Assembly: GCA_003136635.1 (NCBI GenBank)
Contig: PLFD01000049.1
Location: 12,880 to 66,206 of the forward strand
Direction: 5' to 3'
From: a candidate division FCPU426 bacterium
GTDB taxonomy: Bacteria > Oederibacteriota > Muellerivitia > Muellerivitales > Muellerivitaceae
DNA: 53,327 nt
Both the position numbers and the translations under genes were made by a program. The notes under the pieces are model-generated. The model had not been told where the DNA came from. It was given only the letters and a program-made list of their open reading frames with translations, and did no database searches. This document shows, in pieces, positions 29,860-38,716 of this stretch (the stretch's first letter is position 1; each line of letters begins with the position of its first letter).

Positions 29860-32490
29860 CTAAAGAGACAAAATCACCTTCCGCAGTTTCGGTCTAAAGC
29901 CATTGGACTGGCCCGGCACACGGGCGGCGGTAAGAGCTCTTTCCCATTCGGCGAGGGAAACGGTAAAAAAAGTTACCGGTAAAGACTGCAAACCCGCTTC
30001 TAAATCATTCCGGCGTTGCTGTCCCGACGTAATCTTCCCGATGCTCCAAAGGTGATCTCCTAAAGTCACACCCGCTTTATCCATGGGGCTGTTGGCCCAA
30101 AGCTTATCTACCATACAGTTGTTATTTAAAACCAAACCCTGGTTGGGGAAAGGCATGCCCGCCAATGCGGTGTCGTGGCCCAGGCGGGAATTGCGGATGA
30201 AATATTCCAGGGCGGAAACCAAATGCTTCAGGTCGTCCGCGCGGTTGCATTGAAAGGTCAGGGCGTTCTTGGCACCGGAGCCGATCAAAGTGCAATGAAA
30301 GTGTTGGGAAGGGTTTTCACCAGAAATGTCAATTTCATCCGTATGGATGTACAGCACATCTTCCCAAAAAACATTGAACGGGCCTGAGCCATTGAAATTC
30401 AAGGGATCGGTGCTTTTGCAATTGATGATGAGGTTGGTGGTGGTGGTCGCGATGTTCACAATTTCTTTTTTATCGCCGTCGATGATCAGGGTGTATTTGT
30501 CCGGATCAGTCACGCCCTGAATCCGGCTGACGGCCAGATCGCCCGGCATGCCTTCGTCCGTCAAGACCGGAAAAGATTTCACAATACAGTTCTTCGGCAG
30601 GGCCGCAATTTCTTGTGCCAATAATTTCGGGTCGTAGAGGGTTGTCGCCGACTTGTCCCCGTTGTTTATAGGGGAAGTGGAATCAGATGAAGAAGCGGAA
30701 GGCACAAAAGAAACGGCGGGTTGATAGGCCATGATGGGAGCGGAAGTTGGCACCTGTGTCGAGACTACAGGTCGAGACACACGTTTTGGTTGTGCCAACG
30801 GAACATTATTTAAACCGTTGGCATAGGGTGTTGATGGTGCTGATAAGGGTGACGTCTGTTGAGTCTCCGCAGGAGACGAAATCCCCGTCATAGGGGACTC
30901 CGCCCAGCCCCGTCCGTAATAATAAAATAAGCCGAGGCAGAGACTCAAAACCAACATGCGCGCGCGTTGAACTTTCCAGGCGGATAAATAACCCCAAAGC
31001 AAAAGGCCGCCGACAATTAAGGCGGGTATCAAATGGCCCGGCACATTGGCCCAAGCCCATGCCCACGCGGGCGCGTCGATGATCACCAGACGGGCCACGA
31101 AGCGGAAGGGCCATTCGAACCAGGGTTTTAGGCCCGGCACAAAGCGGGAAACAGGCCACATGACCAAAGCCCACACCAAGACAAACTGAAGGGTCATGTA
31201 AACGGCCCAATGGAGGATGGTGAGAAACAGGGTCATCAATCCTTGGGACAAACTGCCGCTTCGATGATGGCTATGACCCGAATGTGAAGAGGCATGCAAG
31301 GGCAAGGCTTCATGGGCCAACTTTCGGCAGATGCGGTGCTCGATTTTGAAAACTTCCCGCCAGGTTTTTTTAGATATCTTTTCGGAGATCTTCTTAAACC
31401 AATGAATGATCGGCTTGAGTTCAATTTGAAACGGCTTCGACTTTGCTCCGACCGCTTTAGCGGCAGGGGTATGAACGGGGGTACTTGCCATATCCTCGGA
31501 ACTATTGGCCGAGGGTTTAAACAACCCTTTGAAGGCTTGGCCCAAAAGGCTTAACCCCTCCGGGCTAGTGACTTTAACCGTTGGCTCCGATCCGGGGATT
31601 GGGATGGTCTTAATCTCCCCAAGGTAGGCGTTCAGCCGGTCTTGGGCCGGCTTCGGGTCCTCACCCCGGCCTTTGGCCCAACCCACCTGTTCGGCCAGCT
31701 CGGCTACCTTGTCTAGGGTATCCGGGGGTATGCCGGAGTCTGGTTTAGGTTTGGGTTGTTTTGGGGCTTTGGGGGCCGATCCATAGGTTTCGGGCGGGTT
31801 GCCGGTTTTGACCCACTCGACTAGGTCTTTGGTTGTTTTAGCCGTCATTTTCTTATCAATCGCCACCTTTAGGGCGGGTTCGACCAGTTGGGGGTCACCC
31901 AAGTTGGCTAAACAGAGCAGGGTATTTGAGGCAATTTGCCAAGAGTCGGGTGATTTTTGGGAATTTCCCAAAATTAGTGCCCGAGCAGCCTCGTTTAAAG
32001 CCCCCGATATTTTCAAAGCCTGGGTTACTGTCTTATTGTCTACCTCAAAGAGGGCTGCCAGTTCTTGGTTTTGGGTATCCGGTTCGTTCTTTTTAATCTC
32101 TTCCATGGCCAGATAGTCCTCAAACCACCCCGGCTTATTGGTTCGGTTGCTGGATACCCCCACTTTGAAGGCTTTCAGGGGGCTGATGTCCTCGATCTTG
32201 GCGTCGATATCCTTATCCCCGTTCTTGAGGGCCGCCCGGTAGCGCAGTTCGCCGTCAACGATCTCAAATATCACCCCGTCATTAAGCAGTTCTGCCGGGG
32301 TTAGGGGCCGGATGATGATGGGGGTAATTTGACCCTCTTCGGCCATGCTGGCCGCCCGGGCATCAATCATTTCCTGTCTGATGATCTTCCGGGGGTTATT
32401 TCGGCTGGGGCGGATTTGAGAGAGCAGAACCCGTTTGAACTCGGCTTGGGGACCTGGGGCTGTCGGCTTGGGATTAGAGTTTTCGGGCAT
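29860..32490 (-). CDS. ParB-like domain fused to transmembrane segments and a C-terminal PDZ-like domain
   Basis: 876 residues from the ATG at 32490 (AGGAG upstream; the Met at 32508 has none). Residues about 18-105 are ParB/Spo0J N-terminal-like: LLSQIRPSRNNPRKII, GQITPIIIRPL, IVDGELRYRAALKNG. Next is an HTH (NQELAALFEVDNKTVTQALKI, about 135-160). A Pro-rich linker follows, then a His cluster (SHSGHSHH) and three or four membrane spans (about 415-525: LMTLFLTILHWAVYMTLQFV; LIPALIVGGLLLWGYL; MLVLSLCLGLFYYYG). The last third is extracytoplasmic-like and ends with a PDZ-like module (GLVLNNNCMVDKLWANSPMDKAG, near 784-820). Base composition matches the host, unlike the Shango genes opposite. A DNA- or nucleotide-binding domain tied to the membrane is highly unusual; the function is unknown. 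Confidence 0.75.
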   Translation of the reverse strand: MPENSNPKPTAPGPQAEFKRVLLSQIRPSRNNPRKIIRQEMIDARAASMAEEGQITPIIIRPLTPAELLNDGVIFEIVDGELRYRAALKNGDKDIDAKIEDISPLKAFKVGVSSNRTNKPGWFEDYLAMEEIKKNEPDTQNQELAALFEVDNKTVTQALKISGALNEAARALILGNSQKSPDSWQIASNTLLCLANLGDPQLVEPALKVAIDKKMTAKTTKDLVEWVKTGNPPETYGSAPKAPKQPKPKPDSGIPPDTLDKVAELAEQVGWAKGRGEDPKPAQDRLNAYLGEIKTIPIPGSEPTVKVTSPEGLSLLGQAFKGLFKPSANSSEDMASTPVHTPAAKAVGAKSKPFQIELKPIIHWFKKISEKISKKTWREVFKIEHRICRKLAHEALPLHASSHSGHSHHRSGSLSQGLMTLFLTILHWAVYMTLQFVLVWALVMWPVSRFVPGLKPWFEWPFRFVARLVIIDAPAWAWAWANVPGHLIPALIVGGLLLWGYLSAWKVQRARMLVLSLCLGLFYYYGRGWAESPMTGISSPAETQQTSPLSAPSTPYANGLNNVPLAQPKRVSRPVVSTQVPTSAPIMAYQPAVSFVPSASSSDSTSPINNGDKSATTLYDPKLLAQEIAALPKNCIVKSFPVLTDEGMPGDLAVSRIQGVTDPDKYTLIIDGDKKEIVNIATTTTNLIINCKSTDPLNFNGSGPFNVFWEDVLYIHTDEIDISGENPSQHFHCTLIGSGAKNALTFQCNRADDLKHLVSALEYFIRNSRLGHDTALAGMPFPNQGLVLNNNCMVDKLWANSPMDKAGVTLGDHLWSIGKITSGQQRRNDLEAGLQSLPVTFFTVSLAEWERALTAARVPGQSNGFRPKLRKVILSL

Positions 32491-32738
32491 GATGGGCTCC
32501 TTTGGCATGGGTTACTGAATTTTGGAGAAATTCTAAAATCGGGAATAACCAGCTTCTACTACTAACTTTCATGGCAATTAAATTTTTGGTTTCGATAATG
32601 CCAAATAGGTCAAAAACGGTCAGAAAAAAGGCAATTTTTGAAAAGGTAAGCAGTTTTGGAGCAATTAAATGGCGAAGGGTTTTAGGGCAAAGGGTAGAAT
32701 TGGGCAGATTAAAACGGATTGAATTTCTAAGGACTTTT

Positions 32739-35108
32739 ATGCGTAGATCGAAGAAAGCCGATTTTGGCGCAATCGTAGCTATCATCACATTGGCTTTTGT
32801 GGCCATTGTGGCTTTATTTAAAGTCCTCGCATTTATTGTGACGGCAATTTTTGAATTCTTTGAGTCGCGTAAGACGAATGCAATTCAAAATAAAACCTCG
32901 GTGGATTTAGTCGTTGATGATAAACCGAAGAATCTACCTACAGTTCAAAGACCACGAGTAGATTTTGTTGTCAATGATGTACCGAAGCCCCAAACCACGA
33001 CTGCGATTCAAAGACCACGAATAGAGATTTCGACATCAATTTCAAGCAGACGATTCTCTAATAATTTCAAAGATTATTTTGTGCCTGCTGGAAAATCTGT
33101 TTCTGTTGGTCCCTATACCATTGCGAATGGATTAATCTATTTTCTTCCTCAAAAGCCACCTCGCGATACTTATAGTTATGGTGAAGATGAACCCTCTGCA
33201 ATTTATCCAACTCTTCCAATTGGCAACGGCTTTGATTTTGAAGGTCGTACATTTTCCTACTGGCCTTCTTATTCCCAAATTCCGCCAGATGCTCGAAATA
33301 CATATCTCAAGTGGCTGTCGGAAGGGGCTGAAGACCCGGCGATAGCTACGGGTTATGTTTTCATTTATTTTTATGGTCTTGAAAGAAGATTGGTTTTGGA
33401 TTGTCAAGATGAAGCTGTTTCCGAAAGAGATCGTGACATTGTTGTTGCGGAAGTATCGAGGTTGAAAGAAATTTATCAAACAAGCGGATCTTTTCGCGGA
33501 TATTCGTCGAGGCTTTTAGAATGGATGAACATAGATGAAGCCATTCAAAAAGTGGAGTCTGGTAAAGTTATTTCAATCAATGAATGTATTGATAACGAAA
33601 CGCTTGCAACATTAAAAATCTCAGGCGCTCTGAAATTAAATGGTTACGTAAAAGCTGAAGAAGCACTTCTGTGGTTTAAAAACTATCATCCCGGAGTTGC
33701 TAGAAAGTACTTAATAAAAAATAACTTTGACGCTGTTTTGAGTGGGTTCAAACCAATTTTTGATAAAGCTTTTCCGAATGGTTTGAAAACAAGAGAAAGA
33801 ATTGAATCTTTAGAACTTCGTTATCAAGGTGCGGAAATGGGCCTTAGTTCTACACGCCGTCTTGAAGGGTGGCCCCATCTAAGAATGGCATTTGATACAA
33901 GAACTCTTCAATCTCTTCTGAAATCATTGAATGATTTATTAGATGAATTGGCACCGCATGTAAGATGGCTTCAAGCTAATGACGCCGAAACTCTTCCTGT
34001 TATCGTCATTGCTAAGAGACCAAAAATCCTTTGGACAGATTCGGCAAAGAAAATGGCTGAATCTGTGTCTGATTTTGTTAGTAAATCATTTAATGCTGAT
34101 AATCATTTTGGCTTAATTTCGATTCAAAGCTTGATGGATGTATTGGGCTACAAGACTGAAAAGTTCAGCAAAAAAGATCAAAAAATTCTTTCCGATGTAT
34201 TGCGGAATATAGGGTACTTTGCTGATCCCGATCAGGATATTTTTGATATTTCGCTTACCGCAAAAGATATGTTCGTTTTAACGGATCAGAAGTTTTCAGA
34301 TATAAAATCTAATGTTGATTTCAAACTCGCGGTTTTGACGCTAAAGCTTTGCGCTGCAGCAAGTTGGATTGATGGAAAAGTTTCTCCCCAAGAGTCGAGT
34401 TTTATTGAGGCTCGCATACTGCCTTCGTTCAAATTGAATGACGATCAAAAAAAACGTCTTTTGTTTTATCTTCGTTGGCTGCTTGCGTACGATCATCAAT
34501 TAAATAACTTTAAACGATTGGTTGGAAAGCTTAGTAAGCCTAAGAAAAAGAATATCGCGTCGTTAATGGTGGCAATTGTTGCCATTGATGGAAATGTCGA
34601 TCCGAAGGAAGTTGAGTTTTTAGAAAAAATTTATAAAGGTTTTGATCTCGATAAAGATTCACTGTATTCGGATTTGCATTCTTATCAATCAGATGGGGCG
34701 GAAGTTGTAAAAGGCTCAAACGAATCAGTGAAAATTAACCAACAAAAAGTTCAAAAGAAAATAGCTGAAAGTGCTGAAGTGGGTTCAATTTTGGCGGATG
34801 TTTTTAAAGGGGATATGGATTCGAAAGATGAATCTGAAGATGTGGAAACGGAAAAAGTATCTACGGTTTTAGAGCCGCGTTTAGCTCGCCTGATAAAGAA
34901 AATACTTACAAAAGATGTTTGGTCGTTAAAAGAACTAGAATCTGTGACGAAAGAAGAGGGTTTCCTTATTAACGGAGCTATTGAAAGTGTCAATGAATGG
35001 GCCTTTGAAGAACTTGGGGATGCGCTTTTAGAAGAAGGGGACGATAGCATTGTTGTTTCCACATCACTCAAATCAGATGCATTAAAACTTGTAGCGGAGG
35101 CAGCATGA
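32739..35108 (+). CDS. sngA: Shango SngA-like TerB-domain protein, membrane-anchored
   Basis: 789 residues from the ATG at 32739 (AAGGA six bases upstream); in-frame upstream Met codons lack a ribosome-binding site. Residues 10-38 form a membrane anchor (FGAIVAIITLAFVAIVALFK). A TerB-N-like region follows (about 105-330; YFVPAGKSVSVGPYTIANGLIYF, AIYPTLPIGN). A central TerB domain (about 529-638) has two acidic metal-binding motifs, SWIDGKVSPQES and VAIDGNVDPKEVEF. A TerB-C-like end (about 708-775) has LINGAIESVNEWAFEELGD. With the ATPase and helicase that follow, overlapped by four bases, it matches the described three-gene Shango anti-phage system (TerB protein, ATPase, helicase). AT-rich composition suggests transfer. 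Confidence 0.8.
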   Translation: MRRSKKADFGAIVAIITLAFVAIVALFKVLAFIVTAIFEFFESRKTNAIQNKTSVDLVVDDKPKNLPTVQRPRVDFVVNDVPKPQTTTAIQRPRIEISTSISSRRFSNNFKDYFVPAGKSVSVGPYTIANGLIYFLPQKPPRDTYSYGEDEPSAIYPTLPIGNGFDFEGRTFSYWPSYSQIPPDARNTYLKWLSEGAEDPAIATGYVFIYFYGLERRLVLDCQDEAVSERDRDIVVAEVSRLKEIYQTSGSFRGYSSRLLEWMNIDEAIQKVESGKVISINECIDNETLATLKISGALKLNGYVKAEEALLWFKNYHPGVARKYLIKNNFDAVLSGFKPIFDKAFPNGLKTRERIESLELRYQGAEMGLSSTRRLEGWPHLRMAFDTRTLQSLLKSLNDLLDELAPHVRWLQANDAETLPVIVIAKRPKILWTDSAKKMAESVSDFVSKSFNADNHFGLISIQSLMDVLGYKTEKFSKKDQKILSDVLRNIGYFADPDQDIFDISLTAKDMFVLTDQKFSDIKSNVDFKLAVLTLKLCAAASWIDGKVSPQESSFIEARILPSFKLNDDQKKRLLFYLRWLLAYDHQLNNFKRLVGKLSKPKKKNIASLMVAIVAIDGNVDPKEVEFLEKIYKGFDLDKDSLYSDLHSYQSDGAEVVKGSNESVKINQQKVQKKIAESAEVGSILADVFKGDMDSKDESEDVETEKVSTVLEPRLARLIKKILTKDVWSLKELESVTKEEGFLINGAIESVNEWAFEELGDALLEEGDDSIVVSTSLKSDALKLVAEAA

Positions 35109-36409
35109 GTCAGCCTGAAATATCAATAAAACCTCGTGAAAGAGACGCGATTATAAATTCTCTAAGAGCCGGCGTGGTTCCAAGAATTGGTCAACCTTTG
35201 ATTCAAGTAGGCCGTGTTTCAGAAGTGAAAGCGCTCATTAAAGACATTGATACCATTTCTGATAAAGGTTCAACCATACGATTCATTATTGGTGAATATG
35301 GAAGCGGCAAGACATTTTTCCTTCAATTGATTAGATCAATAGCCCTTGAAAAGAAATTAGTAACTGTTCATGCCGATCTTAATCCTGATCGACGGTTATT
35401 TGGTGCGGGTGGTCAAGCTAGGGCTTTATATCAAGAATTAATGAAAAATTTGGCCACGAGAAGCAAGCCTGAAGGTGGCGCGATGGAAGCCGTTGTTGAG
35501 CGGTTTGTCACAAAAGCAATGGATGACGCAAAGGAAGAGGGTGTTGCGCCAGGCGTCGTTATTAAACGTCAGTTAAAAGAGCTTGAAGAAATGGTTGGCG
35601 GTTATGATTTTGCGCAAGTTATCCATGCGTTTTGGGAAGGTCATGCGGAGGGTAAGGACGATTTAAAGAGTGCGGCTGTTAGGTGGTTGCGAGGTGAGTT
35701 CTCCACTAAAACTGAAGCCAGAGAGTATCTGGATGTAAGAACTATTGTTGATGATGCGAGTGTTTTCGATCATCTTAAATTAATGTCTCGATTTGTTATG
35801 TTGGCAGGCTATTCAGGATTCTTAGTGGTTTTAGATGAGTTGGTAAATCTCTATAAACTAACGCACGGTCCTTCCAGAACCCAAAATTACGAACAACTTC
35901 TCCGTATTGTGAATGATTGTCTTCAAGGAACCGCCAGTGGAATGGGTGTCATTCTAGGCGGAACTCCTGAGTTCCTATTGGATACTCGAAGAGGTCTTTA
36001 TAGTTACGAGGCTTTAAGATCGAGACTTAGTGAAAATAATTTTGTCAGCGATGGGACTCAGGATTTTAGTCAACCCGTAATTAGGCTCGCTAATTTAGCA
36101 CCGGAAGATATTTATGTTTTGTTAGGCAAATTGCGTAATGTATTTGCGTCAGGACAACAGGATAAATATTTGATTGATGATCCAGGTTTGCAGGCGTTTT
36201 TAGATCATTGTAATAAGAAATTGGGTTCAGCTTATTTCAGAACGCCACGAAACATCACCAAAAGTTTTTTAGATTTGTTGGCTGTGCTTGAACAAAGTCC
36301 GGGAAAGAGTTGGAAAGATATTTTGACAGATGTGGCAATAGCACCTGACAAAGATATTTCGGAACCGGTTACTGAATCGGATGGTGAACTTGCCGACTTC
36401 ACCCTCTAA
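35105..36409 (+). CDS. sngB: Shango SngB-like ATPase (BrxD-related)
   Basis: 434 residues; its ATG overlaps the sngA stop. A P-loop ATPase related to BREX BrxD (DUF2791-type): AIINSLRAGVVPRIGQPLIQVGR at the N-terminus, Walker A GEYGSGKTF (63-71), Walker B GFLVVLDELVNL (about 238-249), then YEQLLRIVNDCLQGTASGMGVILGGTPEFL and RRGLYSYEALRSRLSEN, which are hallmarks of BrxD. No other BREX gene (BrxA, BrxB, PglX, PglZ) is in the window, so it is not a BREX locus. Its end overlaps the helicase gene. Likely drives nucleic-acid remodelling in phage defence. Confidence 0.88.
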   Translation: MSQPEISIKPRERDAIINSLRAGVVPRIGQPLIQVGRVSEVKALIKDIDTISDKGSTIRFIIGEYGSGKTFFLQLIRSIALEKKLVTVHADLNPDRRLFGAGGQARALYQELMKNLATRSKPEGGAMEAVVERFVTKAMDDAKEEGVAPGVVIKRQLKELEEMVGGYDFAQVIHAFWEGHAEGKDDLKSAAVRWLRGEFSTKTEAREYLDVRTIVDDASVFDHLKLMSRFVMLAGYSGFLVVLDELVNLYKLTHGPSRTQNYEQLLRIVNDCLQGTASGMGVILGGTPEFLLDTRRGLYSYEALRSRLSENNFVSDGTQDFSQPVIRLANLAPEDIYVLLGKLRNVFASGQQDKYLIDDPGLQAFLDHCNKKLGSAYFRTPRNITKSFLDLLAVLEQSPGKSWKDILTDVAIAPDKDISEPVTESDGELADFTL

Positions 36410-38603
36410 TAATTATGAAAAACTTGATCCACGTATTCAACGTTGGATTTTTGAAAAAGGTTGGGAAGATTTAAGAGATATCCAAGAGAAAGCTATTCCT
36501 TTACTTTTGGATGGGACGAAAGATGCCATTTTGTCAGCAACGACTGCTTCAGGCAAAACAGAAGCAGCATTCTTTCCGCTTCTTACAATTGCGGCTCAAA
36601 ATTCTAAACCCGGGTTTTGTTTACTTTATATCTCCCCTTTAAAAGCCTTAATCAATGATCAGTTTGATCGGTTGGAAGATATAGCTGGTCGTGTAGATGT
36701 AAAAGTTACACCTTGGCATGGTGATATCGATCAACAGGTAAAACAAAAGGCGATTAAAAATCCAAGTGGTGTTCTTTTAATTACTCCTGAATCGTTAGAA
36801 GCTTTGTTGGATCGCCACGCTGCGCAAGTGAACCAGGCTTTTTTAAACCTTGAAGCCATAATTGTTGATGAAGTGCATGCCTTTATTGGAACCGAAAGAG
36901 GTAAACAACTTCAAAGTCTACTTTCTCGGTTGGAAAATTTAACGGGTCAAACATTAAGGCGTGTTGGGCTTAGTGCCACATTAGGGGATATGAACATTGC
37001 GGCGAGCTATTTAAGACCAGAGAAACCTGAAAATGTAGAAATCTTGGTATCGCATAGCGATGGTGTAAAACTGAAAATGGTGGTCAGTGGAATATTGATT
37101 GAAACTGATCCAAAGGATTCATCGGCAGTATTGTCCAAAAAGAGGATCGCAGACAATATCTTCGCAAACATGCGTGATGGACATCATCTTGTATTCGCCA
37201 ATAGTCGGGCCGATGTTGAGGAAATGGCATATCGTTTGTCTGAATTGGCCGAAGAACGACGTGTTCCCTGTGATTTTTTTCCTCATCATGGTTCTTTGAG
37301 TAAAGAAATTCGGGAAGATGCTGAAAAACGGTTAAAAAATCAAAACATGCCGGCAACGGCTGTATGTACAAGCACTTTGGAATTGGGAATAGACATAGGC
37401 CAAGTCAAAAGCATCGTTCAAATTGGCGAAGCCCCAAGTGTAGCGAGTTTACGACAAAGGGTTGGCCGTTCAGGTCGTAGAGGTGAACCAGCCATATTGC
37501 GTGTATTCGTAGAAGAGCCATTACTGATAGATACTGAAACTTTACCAGACAGATTAAATTTAACTGCTTTTCGCGTTGCCGCACAAATCGAATTGTTGCT
37601 TGAACATTGGGTTGAAACACCTAGAGCAACAGAATTTCATCTTTCGACGCTTGTTCATCAAGTGCTTGCCTTGATTTGTGAACGAGGTTCTATTCGGGCT
37701 AATCTGGCTTATGAATCTTTATGTTCAAAAGGCGCATTTAGGAATGTAAGCACCTTTCAATTTGTTGAGCTTTTAAGGTGTATGGGAAAAAAAGATTTGA
37801 TTGTTCAATCTCACGATGGTGATTTAGTTATTGGATTGACCGGTGAAAAAATAACTTCAAACTATGAGTTTTTTGCAGTTTTTGTTACACCCAAAAATTA
37901 TGAAGTTGTGGCCGAAGGAAGAACATTAGGGGAATTGTCTGCCGGTTTTATTGTGTTTGAGGACATGACTTTAATTTTTGCAGGAAGACCCTGGCGGGTT
38001 GTTGAAATTGATGCTGATAGAAAAATAATTTATTTAGAGGCGGCTAAGGGAGGGGTGATTCCTGAATACGAAAGTTCGGGTTGGTTAGTAGATGACAAGG
38101 TTGTTGCAAAAGAACGCGAATTGTACTTGGGACAAGAAATCCCTAAATATTTAGATTCTGTAGCGATTGACTTACTTAAACAAGGCCGTGATTATTTTAA
38201 AAAATCCAATTTAGACAGAAAAATGATTGCCAGAGATAGAGACGAATGGTTGATATTTCCTTGGCGAGGGACAAGAACGGCGATAACTATCGAATTAATG
38301 TTAAAAGTTTCTGGGGTGAGAGCATCTCGAATGGGAGAGTATATTTCATTACCATTCAAAGATTTTCATTCTGAAGAAAGTGTTTTGGAGGTATTTAAAA
38401 ATATTTCACAAGATACAAAACTAACGGTTGAGATGTTAACTGCGATTGTCGCAGACAAGAGAACCGAAAAATATCACTGGGTTCTAAATTACGAGCTTCT
38501 TTCGCAAGATTTTGCTTCGAAATTTATCGACATAGATGGAGCTTTTAAGGCTTGTGATGAAATAGTCAAATATTCAGATCAATTTAAAAGGGCTCAAGCC
38601 TAA
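36381..38603 (+). CDS. sngC: Shango SngC-like DEAD/DEAH (Lhr/BrxHI-type) helicase
   Basis: 740 residues, start overlapping sngB by 29 bases (a TTG at 36390 is an alternative). Superfamily 2 helicase: Q-motif region (WIFEKGWEDLRDIQEKAIPLL), Walker A ATTASGKTEA (52-61), DEVH box (163-166 in IVDEVHAFIG), SAT motif (GLSATLGD, near 197) and motif VI QRVGRSGRRGEP (about 357-368). The C-terminal 300 residues are of Lhr/BrxHI type. It completes the Shango triad with the TerB and BrxD-like proteins. A strong terminator follows. AT-rich. Confidence 0.88.
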   Translation: MVNLPTSPSNNYEKLDPRIQRWIFEKGWEDLRDIQEKAIPLLLDGTKDAILSATTASGKTEAAFFPLLTIAAQNSKPGFCLLYISPLKALINDQFDRLEDIAGRVDVKVTPWHGDIDQQVKQKAIKNPSGVLLITPESLEALLDRHAAQVNQAFLNLEAIIVDEVHAFIGTERGKQLQSLLSRLENLTGQTLRRVGLSATLGDMNIAASYLRPEKPENVEILVSHSDGVKLKMVVSGILIETDPKDSSAVLSKKRIADNIFANMRDGHHLVFANSRADVEEMAYRLSELAEERRVPCDFFPHHGSLSKEIREDAEKRLKNQNMPATAVCTSTLELGIDIGQVKSIVQIGEAPSVASLRQRVGRSGRRGEPAILRVFVEEPLLIDTETLPDRLNLTAFRVAAQIELLLEHWVETPRATEFHLSTLVHQVLALICERGSIRANLAYESLCSKGAFRNVSTFQFVELLRCMGKKDLIVQSHDGDLVIGLTGEKITSNYEFFAVFVTPKNYEVVAEGRTLGELSAGFIVFEDMTLIFAGRPWRVVEIDADRKIIYLEAAKGGVIPEYESSGWLVDDKVVAKERELYLGQEIPKYLDSVAIDLLKQGRDYFKKSNLDRKMIARDRDEWLIFPWRGTRTAITIELMLKVSGVRASRMGEYISLPFKDFHSEESVLEVFKNISQDTKLTVEMLTAIVADKRTEKYHWVLNYELLSQDFASKFIDIDGAFKACDEIVKYSDQFKRAQA

Positions 38604-38627
38604 AAAAGACATACGAGATAAATATCC

Positions 38628-38657
38628 AAAAGCCCCGTTTTCACGGGGCTTTTTTTA
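38628..38657 (+). terminator. Rho-independent terminator of the Shango operon
   Basis: AGCCCCGT (38631-38638) pairs with ACGGGGCT (38643-38650) over a four-base loop, followed by a run of T and preceded by A residues. It is 28 bases after the helicase stop. Confidence 0.9.
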
Positions 38658-38686
38658 TTGGCCTCAAAGGTATACTGGTGTATACT
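38658..38686 (+). promoter_or_regulatory. Promoter of radA
   Basis: TTGGCC (-35, 38658-38663) and TATACT (-10, 38681-38686) with a 17-base spacer, about 30 bases before the radA start. A second TATACT (38671-38676) lies in the spacer. Confidence 0.6.
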
Positions 38687-38716
38687 TCTTGAAATTAGTC
38701 CAATTTCGAGGTTTTT

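Noticed and set aside
32502..32738. Upstream in-frame extension of sngA
   Set aside because: No ribosome-binding site ahead of earlier Met codons, while ATG 32739 has AAGGA at good spacing and is followed directly by a membrane anchor.
35105..38603. BREX type 2 system
   Set aside because: BrxD-like ATPase and BrxHI-like helicase are present, but there is no PglX, PglZ, BrxA, BrxB or BrxC; the TerB-domain partner points to Shango.
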